NCBI GenBank assembly: GCA_902631595.1
Contig: CACOZH010000001.1
Span: 1 to 64,000 of the forward strand
Reading direction: 5' to 3'
DNA from: an uncultured Pelagibacteraceae bacterium
GTDB lineage: Bacteria > Pseudomonadota > Alphaproteobacteria > Pelagibacterales > Pelagibacteraceae
Length of the DNA stretch: 64,000 nucleotides
Positions 1 to 8,161 of this stretch are shown piece after piece. The position numbers were made by a program, and so were the translations under genes. The notes under the pieces were generated by a model. It searched no databases, was not told where the DNA came from, and was given only the letters and a program-made list of their open reading frames with translations. Positions within the stretch are counted from its first letter, which is position 1. Every line of letters begins with the position of its first letter.

Positions 1-108
1 ATGATTAGATTTGGTAGTAGGGCTGATATCTATTTTGAAAACTATAAACCTTTAGTAAAATTAGAGCAAAAGTCTTTAGCTGGAGAAACTTTGTTAGCAA
101 AAAGATAA
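1..108 (+). CDS. psd: Phosphatidylserine decarboxylase, C-terminal end (5' part outside window)
   Basis: An open frame runs from the first base of the window to a TAA at 106-108 and encodes 35 residues. It has the RFGSR..VY and V..GQ/EQ..AGETLLA pattern that closes the archaeal/proteobacterial short-type phosphatidylserine decarboxylases. That enzyme makes phosphatidylethanolamine from the product of PssA. The stop overlaps the pssA start by one base (TAATG), so the two genes are translationally linked, and psd-pssA is a common alphaproteobacterial pair. The catalytic LGST-type cleavage site usually lies close to this tail, upstream of the visible part, so activity cannot be judged. Confidence 0.8.
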   Translation: MIRFGSRADIYFENYKPLVKLEQKSLAGETLLAKR

Positions 109-902
109 TGGAACCAAAAAAAAATTTTAAAATTGTTGCACCTAGAAATCCAAGAGTATTATTACCAAATATTTTTACATTAGTGGGTGTTTGTATTGGA
201 TTGACTTCAATTAAATTTGCATATGATGGTAGATTTGAAATGGCTATAATATCTATTATCGTTGCAGGAATTATTGATGGTTTAGATGGAAGAATAGCAA
301 GATTAATTGGAGGTGCATCTAAGGTTGGAAAAGAATTAGACTCACTTACAGATGTAATAAGTTTCGGTGTTGCACCAGCCTTCATAATGTACTTTTTTGT
401 TATGAAGGATTTAGGAAGAGTGGGGTGGTTAATTTCTTTAATTTACGTTATTTGTGTAGCATTAAGGTTGGCAAGATTTAATATAGCATCTAATTTAGAA
501 CCATCTTGGAAAGACAATTTTTTTGAGGGCGTTCCATCACCAGCAGGAGGTATTCTTGTTTTAATGCCGCTAATCTATGACTTTAGCGAAATTCAATTTT
601 TTAATATAAACTATGATATTATTGTTCCCGTGTGCTTTCTTGTCATTTCTGTACTTTTAATAAGCAAAATTCCAACATACTCACTAAAAAAAATTGTGGT
701 AAAAAGAAATACAACTATATTTTTGTTATTAGGTATTGTCCTATTTTTTGGATTATTATTAGTCTTTACTTTCAATACAATTCTAATATCAGGCTTAATA
801 TATATTTTAGTTATACCAATAAGCTCAATTCATTTTTTATCTTTTAAAAAGAAATTCTCGACAAAATTTGACGATAACGATGATAATGAAGATATACTTT
901 AA
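108..902 (+). CDS. pssA: CDP-diacylglycerol--serine O-phosphatidyltransferase
   Basis: This 264-residue membrane enzyme transfers serine to CDP-diacylglycerol to make phosphatidylserine. The CDP-alcohol phosphatidyltransferase signature is complete: D57, D60-G61, A64-R65, G74, D78 and D82 follow the family spacing, with D60/D78/D82 as metal or catalytic residues. Several hydrophobic segments follow (roughly residues 90-115, 160-185, 195-245), and the tail is acidic (DDNDDNED). It overlaps psd by one base upstream and the next gene by one base downstream. Together with psd it supplies phosphatidylethanolamine. Length and motif leave little doubt about the family; the serine specificity rests on the psd neighbour. 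Confidence 0.93.
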   Translation: MEPKKNFKIVAPRNPRVLLPNIFTLVGVCIGLTSIKFAYDGRFEMAIISIIVAGIIDGLDGRIARLIGGASKVGKELDSLTDVISFGVAPAFIMYFFVMKDLGRVGWLISLIYVICVALRLARFNIASNLEPSWKDNFFEGVPSPAGGILVLMPLIYDFSEIQFFNINYDIIVPVCFLVISVLLISKIPTYSLKKIVVKRNTTIFLLLGIVLFFGLLLVFTFNTILISGLIYILVIPISSIHFLSFKKKFSTKFDDNDDNEDIL

Positions 903-1813
903 TGAAAGAAAATACAATTGTCTCACTTGCTGACTCTAATTACTTTGAACTTTTAAACGAACTAATTGATTCAATAAAAAAATTTGAAAAATCTAATACT
1001 ATTGCAATTTGTATACTTGATGCAGGACTCACAGAAGAACAAAAAAAAATATTATTAAATAAAGTTGATGAAATTAAAACAGCAAAATGGGATATAGACG
1101 TACCAGGCTTTAAAGTTATTGGAAAAGAATGGTTAAAAAGTCAAGTTTCGAGGGCTTTTCTTCCAAATTACTTTCCCAATTACAAAAAATATGTTTGGAT
1201 AGATTGTGATGCTTGGGTTCAAGAATGGTCATCAGTTGAGCTGTATTTAAAAGCTTGTGATGATGGTAAACTTGGAATAACTCAAACAATGGCCCCAGGT
1301 TATAGAATTATGTCTAAAGTCTCATGGTTATTTGGTAAATTAGCTTTAATAAAATCGCAAAATTTTAAACATGCAATCAGTTCTAAAATTGGAATTGAAA
1401 AAGCAAGAAAACTAGCATTTGCCCCACATATAAATATTGGCGTTTTCTCACTAGAAAAAGATTCAAAATGTTGGGATGTTTGGCAAGCAAATTTAAAGCA
1501 AACTTTAAGCGCAGGAAAGATTTTTGGCTCTGAAGGATTAGCTATAAATATGAGTGTTTATATAGACGAAGTAGAGACAGAATTTCTTCCAATAAACTGT
1601 AATTGGATTGCAAGTAATTTACTACCAAAATATGATGAAACTAAAAATAAATTTGTAGAACCTTTTTTGCCAAATACTACAATTGGTATAATGCATTTAG
1701 CAGCCGGAATATGGATAAATGAAAAAGATATGAGAATAGATAAATCCATAAAAATAGAAGTTGAAACATTAAACAGAAATAAAATATTTAAAAGTCTTAG
1801 ATATTCGAATTAA
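902..1813 (+). CDS. Putative GT-A type glycosyltransferase (GT8-like)
   Basis: A 303-residue soluble protein with an N-terminal alternating beta pattern (TIVSLADSNYFE, TIAICILDAG) and a DxD metal-binding motif, D101-C102-D103, after a hydrophobic strand (YVWIDCD). This arrangement is typical of GT-A glycosyltransferases such as family 8. A late GIMHLAAGIW segment may supply the histidine that GT8 enzymes use for the metal. I do not recognise the sugar or acceptor. It starts one base before the end of pssA and ends directly against rlmE, so it is in the same operon; a role in cell-surface or lipid glycosylation is only suggested by that context. Confidence 0.55.
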   Translation: MKENTIVSLADSNYFELLNELIDSIKKFEKSNTIAICILDAGLTEEQKKILLNKVDEIKTAKWDIDVPGFKVIGKEWLKSQVSRAFLPNYFPNYKKYVWIDCDAWVQEWSSVELYLKACDDGKLGITQTMAPGYRIMSKVSWLFGKLALIKSQNFKHAISSKIGIEKARKLAFAPHINIGVFSLEKDSKCWDVWQANLKQTLSAGKIFGSEGLAINMSVYIDEVETEFLPINCNWIASNLLPKYDETKNKFVEPFLPNTTIGIMHLAAGIWINEKDMRIDKSIKIEVETLNRNKIFKSLRYSN

Positions 1814-2425
1814 TTGAAAAAAAATAAAATTTCAAGAGACTGGATTAATAGACAGCATAGAGATATTTACGTTAAAAAATCTAAGCAAGAGGGATATAGA
1901 TCCAGAGCAGTTTATAAATTAAAAGAAATTAATGAAAAATATAAGATCTTGAAGAATGGTTTTTCAATAATTGATTTAGGAGCGGCACCCGGAGGTTGGT
2001 CACAATTTGTAATTGAAAAATATAAAAACTGCAAACTATTATCTATTGATTTAAATAAGATGGAGCCAATTGGTAATTCTTATCAAATTATTGGTGACTT
2101 TAATGATGAAAATTCAAAAAAAAAAATAATTAATTATTTTAAAGAAAAAGTAAATCTTGTTATGTCAGATATGGCTGTAAATACTACTGGCAATAAAAAT
2201 TTAGATTCAGTTGTAACTGGCGAATTATGCTTAGAAGCTTTGAGGTTTGCAAAAAACCAAATTAAATCTAATGGATATTTTATATCTAAAATTTTTATGG
2301 GCTCCACATTTAATGAAATTGTTCACGAGGCAAAATTGACATTTAAAGAAACAAAAATTTATAAACCACCTTCTAGTAGAAAGGAATCCAAAGAAAGTTT
2401 TATAATTTGTAAAAATTTAAAATAG
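1814..2425 (+). CDS. rlmE: 23S rRNA (uridine-2'-O-)methyltransferase RlmE (FtsJ)
   Basis: A 203-residue SAM-dependent enzyme that methylates the 2'-O of U2552 in the 23S rRNA A-loop during large-subunit assembly. The FtsJ catalytic tetrad K-D-K-E is visible as K35, D119, K159 and E194, close to K38/D124/K164/E199 of the E. coli protein. The SAM-binding strand is DLGAAPGGW (residues 54-62). The start is a TTG placed immediately after the stop of the previous gene; no better in-frame ATG exists near the conserved N-terminus (SRDWINRQ). Family assignment is firm. Confidence 0.93.
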   Translation: MKKNKISRDWINRQHRDIYVKKSKQEGYRSRAVYKLKEINEKYKILKNGFSIIDLGAAPGGWSQFVIEKYKNCKLLSIDLNKMEPIGNSYQIIGDFNDENSKKKIINYFKEKVNLVMSDMAVNTTGNKNLDSVVTGELCLEALRFAKNQIKSNGYFISKIFMGSTFNEIVHEAKLTFKETKIYKPPSSRKESKESFIICKNLK

Positions 2426-2467
2426 ATCACTTTAATTTATAAAAGAAATGTATATAAAGAAGTTACT

Positions 2468-2899
2468 ATGTTAAAAAATTTTTTGTTAATTTTAGTATTC
2501 GGTTTATTTTACAATGAATATTCCTATTCAAAGGACAATTATTTTTTAGAGGCTAAAAAATTATATGAAAGTGAGAATTATGAGGAGTCAAAATTTTTAT
2601 TTCAAAAAGATATAGTTTTTAATCCTAAGAAAGCAGTATCATATCTTTTTTTAGCAAAAATTTTTAAATTAGAAGATAATCTGAAAGAGGAAGAAAAAAA
2701 TCTTAACACTGCACTTTTATTAGATCCAAAAAATGAGGAAGCAATGTTGCTTTTAATGGATATAGAGATAGAACGTTCAAATTTTACAAAGGTGAAAGAA
2801 TTAAAAGAAAGTTTTGAAAAGGTTTGTTCAAGTTTGTGTGCACAAATAACCTCAATTAACGAAAAATTGAAAAATTTTGACGTAAAAAATGAGTCTTAA
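2468..2899 (+). CDS. Secreted or periplasmic small TPR-like protein
   Basis: A 143-residue protein with a signal peptide (residues 1 to about 21, hydrophobic core FLLILVFGLFY) followed by three helical repeats resembling tetratricopeptide units: paired helices with the alanine/leucine/tyrosine pattern and the ..LDPKN.EA... turn near residues 95-103. Two cysteines near the C-terminus (CSSLC) could form a disulfide. TPR proteins act as scaffolds, so no enzymatic role is proposed. It lies 42 bases after rlmE, and nothing nearby reveals a partner. It may be a periplasmic assembly factor, but that is a guess. Confidence 0.6.
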   Translation: MLKNFLLILVFGLFYNEYSYSKDNYFLEAKKLYESENYEESKFLFQKDIVFNPKKAVSYLFLAKIFKLEDNLKEEEKNLNTALLLDPKNEEAMLLLMDIEIERSNFTKVKELKESFEKVCSSLCAQITSINEKLKNFDVKNES

Positions 2900-2969
2900 A
2901 GACAATATAGATAAATATTTAAAAAAGATCTAATGTCAAAACTAAATGAATAAAAAAGTAGTATTTATA

Positions 2970-2983
2970 TTGTGCATGCACAA
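2970..2983. promoter_or_regulatory. Perfect 14-bp palindrome upstream of panB
   Basis: TTGTGCATGCACAA is a perfect inverted repeat that ends 8 bases before the panB start codon. Its GC-containing core (GTGCATGCAC) stands out from the A/T-only surroundings. Position and symmetry fit either a dimeric repressor site or a small hairpin over the ribosome-binding region. No matching regulator is encoded next to it, so the role is unproven. Confidence 0.4.
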
Positions 2984-2991
2984 AGTAATTA

Positions 2992-3768
2992 ATGAATTAT
3001 AAAATTAAAAAAATAATCAATAAAAAAAATAAATCTAAAATAGTATGTTTGACTGCTTACTCAAAAAATATTGCAGAAATAATAGATAATCATACAGATA
3101 TCGTTTTAGTTGGAGATTCATTGGGATCTGTTCTTTATAATTTTAATACGACTAGAAAGGTAAATTTAAACATGATGATTGAGCATACCAGGAGTGTGAA
3201 AGCAGGTATCAAAAAAAGTCTTTTAGTAATTGACTTACCTTACAATACATACAGAAATAAAATTGAAGCGCTTAAAAATTCAAAGAGAGCAATCAAAGAG
3301 ACTAAATGTGATGCGGTTAAGATTGAGGGTGGAAGTGAAGTTTCAGATATAGTCAATTACCTGGTAAAAAATAAAGTAAATGTATTGGGTCATATTGGAG
3401 TAACCCCGCAAACAGTCAAAGGAAAATTTAGGTCTAAAGGCAAAACTGAAAAGGAAAAAATAAAACTAATTAGGGACGCACAAGCTCTTGAAAAAAGTGG
3501 AGCATTTGGAATAGTTTTAGAATGTGTCTATAGCGACATATCTAAAAAAATTACCAAATTGATTAAAATCCCGACTATTGGTATTGGAGCATCAATTAAT
3601 TGTGATGGTCAAGTTTTAGTTACAGATGACATTTTGGGATTAACAAATGCTAAAATCAAATTTGTAAAAAAATATATTAATATTAGAAAAATAATAAATT
3701 CTGCAGTTTTTAAATTTAAAAAAGAGGTAAAATCAAGAAAGTATCCAACAAAAAAATATTCTTATTAA
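2992..3768 (+). CDS. panB: 3-methyl-2-oxobutanoate hydroxymethyltransferase
   Basis: PanB transfers a one-carbon unit from 5,10-methylene-THF to 2-oxoisovalerate, giving ketopantoate for pantothenate and coenzyme A. The 258-residue protein has the family landmarks: the LTAYS opening, metal ligands D42 (VGDSLG), D81 (DLPY) and E112 (KIEGG), and the later catalytic glutamate in VLECV. Full length matches the family (about 260). No panC lies beside it, so the second step must be encoded elsewhere or be absent. The 3' end overlaps convergent terC by four bases. The palindrome just upstream is a candidate control site. Confidence 0.94.
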   Translation: MNYKIKKIINKKNKSKIVCLTAYSKNIAEIIDNHTDIVLVGDSLGSVLYNFNTTRKVNLNMMIEHTRSVKAGIKKSLLVIDLPYNTYRNKIEALKNSKRAIKETKCDAVKIEGGSEVSDIVNYLVKNKVNVLGHIGVTPQTVKGKFRSKGKTEKEKIKLIRDAQALEKSGAFGIVLECVYSDISKKITKLIKIPTIGIGASINCDGQVLVTDDILGLTNAKIKFVKKYINIRKIINSAVFKFKKEVKSRKYPTKKYSY

Positions 3769-4376
3769 AAATATTTCAAAAATTGCTCATTTATTTTTAA
3801 TATTTCTAAATCTGCCAATCCACCTATAACAAGTTGTAATGCAACTATCAAAATAAAACCTAAACCTACATAGGCAATCCATAAATGTTTTTGAATATAA
3901 TTTGCAAGAACAGTTGCAAGCGCACCTGTTAAAATTACTGATAATACAAGACCAAATATCATAAATTCAAAATAACCTTTAGAGGCACCAACTACACCTA
4001 TAACATTATCAAAACTAATTGTAATATCTGCAAATAAAACTTTATACACGCTTTGTATATACGACGGTTCTTTTGACTTTTTTGTAGGTGACTTTATTTT
4101 TTTTATTTCAAAAAGATCTTTTCTAAGGTCATTTACTATCCATATAAGAAGTAAACCACCTAAAATTTTAATAAAATAAAATTTAAATAAGTATGTAGCA
4201 AATAATGCGAATATAACTTTAAAAATTAACGCACCTCCGACACCCCATAAAATTATTTGTCTTCTATTTTTTGGGACAAAGTTTGATGCAATCAGTCCAA
4301 TTATAATGGCATTATCTGCAGCTAAAATTATATCAATAAATATAATTTGCGTTATTATAACAAGTTCTTCAACCAA
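3765..4376 (-). CDS. TerC family integral membrane protein
   Basis: A 203-residue membrane protein with about six to seven hydrophobic segments and the two TerC signature helices, DIILAADNAI (near residue 14) and DITISFDNVIGV (near residue 116), each with the acidic D/DN residues inside the membrane. TerC proteins are linked to metal handling, including manganese export in related Alx/MntE-like members and metalation of exported proteins. Ligand and direction cannot be told from the sequence. It follows the small TPR gene by nine bases on the minus strand and overlaps panB at its stop. Confidence 0.85.
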   Translation of the reverse strand: MVEELVIITQIIFIDIILAADNAIIIGLIASNFVPKNRRQIILWGVGGALIFKVIFALFATYLFKFYFIKILGGLLLIWIVNDLRKDLFEIKKIKSPTKKSKEPSYIQSVYKVLFADITISFDNVIGVVGASKGYFEFMIFGLVLSVILTGALATVLANYIQKHLWIAYVGLGFILIVALQLVIGGLADLEILKINEQFLKYF

Positions 4377-4385
4377 AGTTCACTA

Positions 4386-4871
4386 TTAATACTTGGATTT
4401 TTTCGTTCCATCAATAACTTCTTTTAACTGCTCATATTCATCGCATTTACAACCAGATAAAACGCTTAGTCTTTCTTTTGCCAAATCAATTCTGTTTGTC
4501 ACTACGTATAGTTCACCTAAATATTCGTTAATACCAATATGATTTGGTTTAATTGCCAAACCCTCTAAATAGAATTTTTCCCCACCCTCAAAATCACCTA
4601 GTTTTCGAGTTGTAAAACCTAAATAATTTAAAGTATCAGGTTTATTTGGAATTTCTTTATTTGATTTTAGTAAATATTTTTGAGCTTTTTTGTATCTTTT
4701 TTTCGCTTTCTCCGCTTTACCTTTTGTTTCGTATTTTTTTGCTTGTTTTATTAATTTTACAGCTTTTTCGTAATCAGTTATAGATTCTCCTCCATCTCCA
4801 CTTGTACCTGCTGAAAATGATGGTTGGATTAAAATAAAGGCGAGTAAAATAGTAATTAATAGATTTTTCAT
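4386..4871 (-). CDS. Secreted TPR-repeat protein
   Basis: A 161-residue protein with a signal peptide (residues 1-20, ..LAFILIQPSFSA) followed by a charged helix rich in Lys/Glu and two to three tetratricopeptide repeats (residues about 75-140, for example LNYLGFTTRKLGDFEGGEKF). A CKC pair lies near residue 140. This layout is common in alphaproteobacterial periplasmic TPR proteins of unknown function. It sits two bases after pxpA on the same strand and nine bases before terC, so it is probably co-transcribed with both. No catalytic motif is visible. Confidence 0.65.
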   Translation of the reverse strand: MKNLLITILLAFILIQPSFSAGTSGDGGESITDYEKAVKLIKQAKKYETKGKAEKAKKRYKKAQKYLLKSNKEIPNKPDTLNYLGFTTRKLGDFEGGEKFYLEGLAIKPNHIGINEYLGELYVVTNRIDLAKERLSVLSGCKCDEYEQLKEVIDGTKKSKY

Positions 4872-4873
4872 AT

Positions 4874-5647
4874 TTAGTTAAATTTCTCCATTTTGTTTAA
4901 AGGTTTCAATAGAAGTCCATTAGCAGACAAATTATCTCTAACATATCTAGCTGTGTCTAAGGATTTCATATTATCTCCATGTATGCATACAGAATCTATT
5001 TCACAAGGTATCTGCTTACCAGAGAGACAATTTATCGCTTGGTTTTGAACCATGCTTAAAACGTGTTTTTTTGCCATTTCTGGATCATTTATTAGTGCAT
5101 TTGCTTTTGACCTTGAAACAAGATTTCCGTCATCCTCATAATTTCTATCAGCAAATATTTCACAAGCAATTTTCATATTCAGCTTTTTGGCAGCTACTTC
5201 CATTTTGGATCCAGTAGGGACAAGATAAATCATATCTTTATCTATATCGTTAATAACTTTAGCAATAGTTGTTGCTAAGTCAAAATCCTCACAAGCCATA
5301 TTGTTTAAAGCTCCATGGGGTTTTATATGAGTTACATTTTCGTTATGATTACTGGCAATTCTTTGAAGAATTTCATACTGATCAATTATTAATTTTCTTA
5401 TCTCAGTTGAAGTTAAATTCATCCTTTTTCTACCAAAGTTTTCTGGATCATTGAAAGAAGGATGAGCCCCAATACTAACGTTATTTTTTTTGGATATCCT
5501 AATAACATGATCCATTGTTTCTTCGTCACCCGCGTGATAGCCACAAGCAACACTAGCCGAATTAACTATTTCTAAAAGAAATGGATCATTTTCATTGTTA
5601 TGAATTTTTGATTTTTCTCCTAAATCACAGTTGATATTAATTTCCAT
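4874..5647 (-). CDS. pxpA: 5-oxoprolinase subunit A (LamB/YcsF family)
   Basis: PxpA, with PxpB and PxpC, hydrolyses 5-oxoproline (pyroglutamate) to glutamate using ATP. This 257-residue protein has the LamB/YcsF features: the opening INCDLGE, the ACGYHAGD segment with its conserved histidine, and the HPSF and HGALNNMA motifs. Length matches the family (about 250). It is transcribed away from pxpB/pxpC, with 27 bases between the start codons, so the operon normally seen as pxpBCA is here split into two divergent units that probably share a promoter region. Damage product 5-oxoproline forms spontaneously from glutamine, so this is a housekeeping repair and salvage role. Confidence 0.92.
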   Translation of the reverse strand: MEININCDLGEKSKIHNNENDPFLLEIVNSASVACGYHAGDEETMDHVIRISKKNNVSIGAHPSFNDPENFGRKRMNLTSTEIRKLIIDQYEILQRIASNHNENVTHIKPHGALNNMACEDFDLATTIAKVINDIDKDMIYLVPTGSKMEVAAKKLNMKIACEIFADRNYEDDGNLVSRSKANALINDPEMAKKHVLSMVQNQAINCLSGKQIPCEIDSVCIHGDNMKSLDTARYVRDNLSANGLLLKPLNKMEKFN

Positions 5648-5674
5648 AGCTTTAAAACTTTATTATAACATAGC

Positions 5675-6346
5675 ATGATTAAAAATATTTTAAACCTTGG
5701 TGACTCTTCAGTTTATTGCGACTTTGGAGTGGAGGTTAATAGAGAAATCAATAATAATGTAATAAAATACTTCAAAAATCTTAAGGAAAAAAAGTTTGAC
5801 GGAATTACAAATATAACGCCATCTTATAATAAGTTAATCGTTTCATTTGATTTAGAAGTAACAACATATTCTAAAGTAAAAAAAATAATCGAAAATCTTG
5901 AGTTAGAAGAGAAAATTGAAATTGAAAAAAAAATAATTGAGATTCCAATTTGTTGTGAAAATAATTTTAAGATTGATTATGATAGATTAGAGAAAATATT
6001 GAACATTAAATTTGAAAAATTATTGGAAATTTTTTTTAATGATGAATATTTTTGCTACATGACAGGCTTTATAGCAGGAATGCCTTTTTTAGGAGATACA
6101 AACAAAAAATTAAGAGCAAAAAGATTGGATACACCAAGAGTTAAAGTTCCAAAAGGATCAGTTGGATTGACCGAGCAGTTTTGCAATATTTACACATACG
6201 AGAGTCCTGGAGGATGGAATATTATTGGAAATACTCCAATAAAAATTTTTAATAAAGCCGAAGAAAACAATCCACTTTTAATCAATCCAGGAGACAAAGT
6301 TAAGTTTAAACGCATTACCCAAGATGAATATGACAAAATCAAGTGA
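5675..6346 (+). CDS. pxpB: 5-oxoprolinase subunit B (KipI family)
   Basis: A 223-residue KipI/PxpB-type protein. Diagnostic stretches are LGDSSVYCDFG at the N-terminus, ITPSYNKLIVSFD, the GFIAGMPFLG motif near residue 132, RVKVPKGSVGL, and the SPGGWNIIG segment near the C-terminus, all shared with allophanate-hydrolase-subunit-1 proteins. It works with PxpC as the ATP-dependent half of 5-oxoprolinase. Its 3' end overlaps pxpC by 23 bases, which supports coupled translation. A -10 like TATAAC lies 5 bases before its ATG. Confidence 0.92.
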   Translation: MIKNILNLGDSSVYCDFGVEVNREINNNVIKYFKNLKEKKFDGITNITPSYNKLIVSFDLEVTTYSKVKKIIENLELEEKIEIEKKIIEIPICCENNFKIDYDRLEKILNIKFEKLLEIFFNDEYFCYMTGFIAGMPFLGDTNKKLRAKRLDTPRVKVPKGSVGLTEQFCNIYTYESPGGWNIIGNTPIKIFNKAEENNPLLINPGDKVKFKRITQDEYDKIK

Positions 6347-7289
6347 TAATTATTTTGAAATTGAAAGAGCCGGAATAAATACAACATATCAAGACTATGG
6401 TAGAAAAAATCTTAATCATCTAGGCATTCCTATAAGTGGAATTATGGATAAAAGAAATTATATTCTTTCGAATTCATTATTGAAAAAAGATTTAAATTCA
6501 TCAGTGATAGAATTTGCTTATCAAGGACCGTTATTAAAATATCATGGAGAAAAAATATTTATTGTTATAACTGGAGATGTACAATTTAAAATTGTTAAAA
6601 TGAATAAAAAAATTATTATTGGAAAGCCATACAATGTATATTTAATTGAAAATAAAGATAAAATTGACATTCAATCTACCAATAAATCAGTTTATGGATA
6701 TTTATCTATAAACGAAGATATTATCCTTGATAAATTCTGGGGCAGTGTATCAGTAAATACAAAAGCAAAAATTGGACCAAACAATGGTCAAAAATTATCT
6801 GTAAATCAAAAAATAATTTTAAGTCATAAAAATAATCCAGTTCCATTAGCAAAATTAAATTATGTAAATTCAAAAATTGAATACATTAGAGTTATAAAAT
6901 CTACAAATTTTGATTTTTTTTCTGAAAAGTCAAAAAAAAATTTTTTTAACAAGGAATTTAAAATCACTAAATTATTAGATAGAATGGGAATGAGATTAGA
7001 AGGAAATCGCCTAGAAAATATAGTTAATAATAATATTAAGTCTGAAGGTTTAGTAAAAGGTGTGGTTCAAGTTCCAAGTGATGGAAATCCAATAATAATG
7101 CTTGCTGATCATGGTACTATTGGCGGTTATCCTAAAATTGCAAATGTGATAAGTGCTGATTTTGATAAAGTTGCACAGATGACACCAGGTGCATATATAA
7201 AATTTAAAGCAGTTAATTTAAATGATGCTGAAAAACTATTTAAATTTTACAATATAGAGACAAATAATTTAGTTAATCAAATATCGTGA
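6324..7289 (+). CDS. pxpC: 5-oxoprolinase subunit C (KipA family)
   Basis: A 321-residue biotin-dependent-carboxylase-like (KipA, AHS2) protein. Family landmarks are the start IERAGINTTYQDYGR, the HLGIPISGIMD motif, DRMGMRLEG near residue 220, and VQVPSDGNPIIMLADHGTIGGYPKI. It is the partner of PxpB in ATP-dependent 5-oxoproline ring opening. A second in-frame ATG at 6330 is an equally plausible start. It overlaps pxpB by 23 bases and the following DMT transporter by four (GTGA), so all three are one unit. Length is typical for the family. Confidence 0.92.
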   Translation: MNMTKSSDNYFEIERAGINTTYQDYGRKNLNHLGIPISGIMDKRNYILSNSLLKKDLNSSVIEFAYQGPLLKYHGEKIFIVITGDVQFKIVKMNKKIIIGKPYNVYLIENKDKIDIQSTNKSVYGYLSINEDIILDKFWGSVSVNTKAKIGPNNGQKLSVNQKIILSHKNNPVPLAKLNYVNSKIEYIRVIKSTNFDFFSEKSKKNFFNKEFKITKLLDRMGMRLEGNRLENIVNNNIKSEGLVKGVVQVPSDGNPIIMLADHGTIGGYPKIANVISADFDKVAQMTPGAYIKFKAVNLNDAEKLFKFYNIETNNLVNQIS

Positions 7290-8161
7290 GTTTATTATTA
7301 AAAATACCTGGTTATATCCTAGTTTTTCTTGGGGCAGTAACACTAAGCTTCGGGGGACTAATTGTGAAGTCATTTGAGGGTGCAACTTTATGGCAAATTT
7401 TATTTTGGAGATCTGTTTTTTTTTGCATAGTTATCATAATTTTTTTATCAATCACTTACAAAAATCAAATCTTTAAATCTATTTCAATATCTGGTGTTCC
7501 AGGCCTAATTGGTGGAATTATTTTAGGATTTGGATTTTTTGGTTATGTATTTGCGATGTATAATACTACTGTTGCAAATGCTAATTTTATTATTCAAACG
7601 CAAACTCTATTTTTAGCAATTTTTGGATATCTTTTTTTAAAAGAGAAAATATCAAAAATAACATTGATATCTATAATACTAGCTATTGCTGGGATAACTT
7701 TAATGTTGGGAAATTCATTAACACAAGGGCAAATGCTTGGAAATATGATTGCATTTATAATGCCCATTTCATTTGCAGTTCTTATAATTATTGTAAGAAA
7801 ATATCCATCAGTTGACATGATACCATTACAACTTGTTGCAGGTATTGTTGCAATGATAATTGGTTATGTTGTGGCAGGAAGAATAGATATTTCTTTACAT
7901 GATATTTTTTTGGGTTTTTTAGCTGGTTTTTTTCAGGTAGGATTTGGCTTCATCTTTATAACAATTGGTGCAAGAACTACTCCATCCGCAGTTGTAGGTG
8001 TAATTATGATGTCAGAGGCAATTTTTGGTCCATTATGGGCATGGATTTTTATAAATGAACAACCTCCTTTAATTGTTTTGTTAGGTGGTTCAATTGTTCT
8101 ATTCGCAGTTTTTATACAATTCTTAAACACATCTTTTTCAGAAAAACAAAATGAAAAATAA
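7286..8161 (+). CDS. DMT superfamily (EamA) transporter
   Basis: A 291-residue integral membrane protein with ten predicted helices arranged as two EamA repeats (approximately residues 8-140 and 150-280). The second repeat ends with the typical ..AEA/SEAIFGPLWAWIFINEQPP pattern. DMT carriers move amino acids, metabolites or nucleotide precursors by proton-coupled exchange; the substrate cannot be read from the sequence. The start is GTG overlapping the pxpC stop by four bases. Direct coupling to pxpC suggests, but does not prove, transport of 5-oxoproline, glutamate or related compounds. Confidence 0.85.
   Translation: MSLLLKIPGYILVFLGAVTLSFGGLIVKSFEGATLWQILFWRSVFFCIVIIIFLSITYKNQIFKSISISGVPGLIGGIILGFGFFGYVFAMYNTTVANANFIIQTQTLFLAIFGYLFLKEKISKITLISIILAIAGITLMLGNSLTQGQMLGNMIAFIMPISFAVLIIIVRKYPSVDMIPLQLVAGIVAMIIGYVVAGRIDISLHDIFLGFLAGFFQVGFGFIFITIGARTTPSAVVGVIMMSEAIFGPLWAWIFINEQPPLIVLLGGSIVLFAVFIQFLNTSFSEKQNEK

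Noticed and set aside
5..385. A 126-codon minus-strand frame inside pssA
   Set aside because: It is antisense to a gene with a full CDP-alcohol phosphatidyltransferase signature and shows no domain of its own; a shadow of an AT-rich gene.
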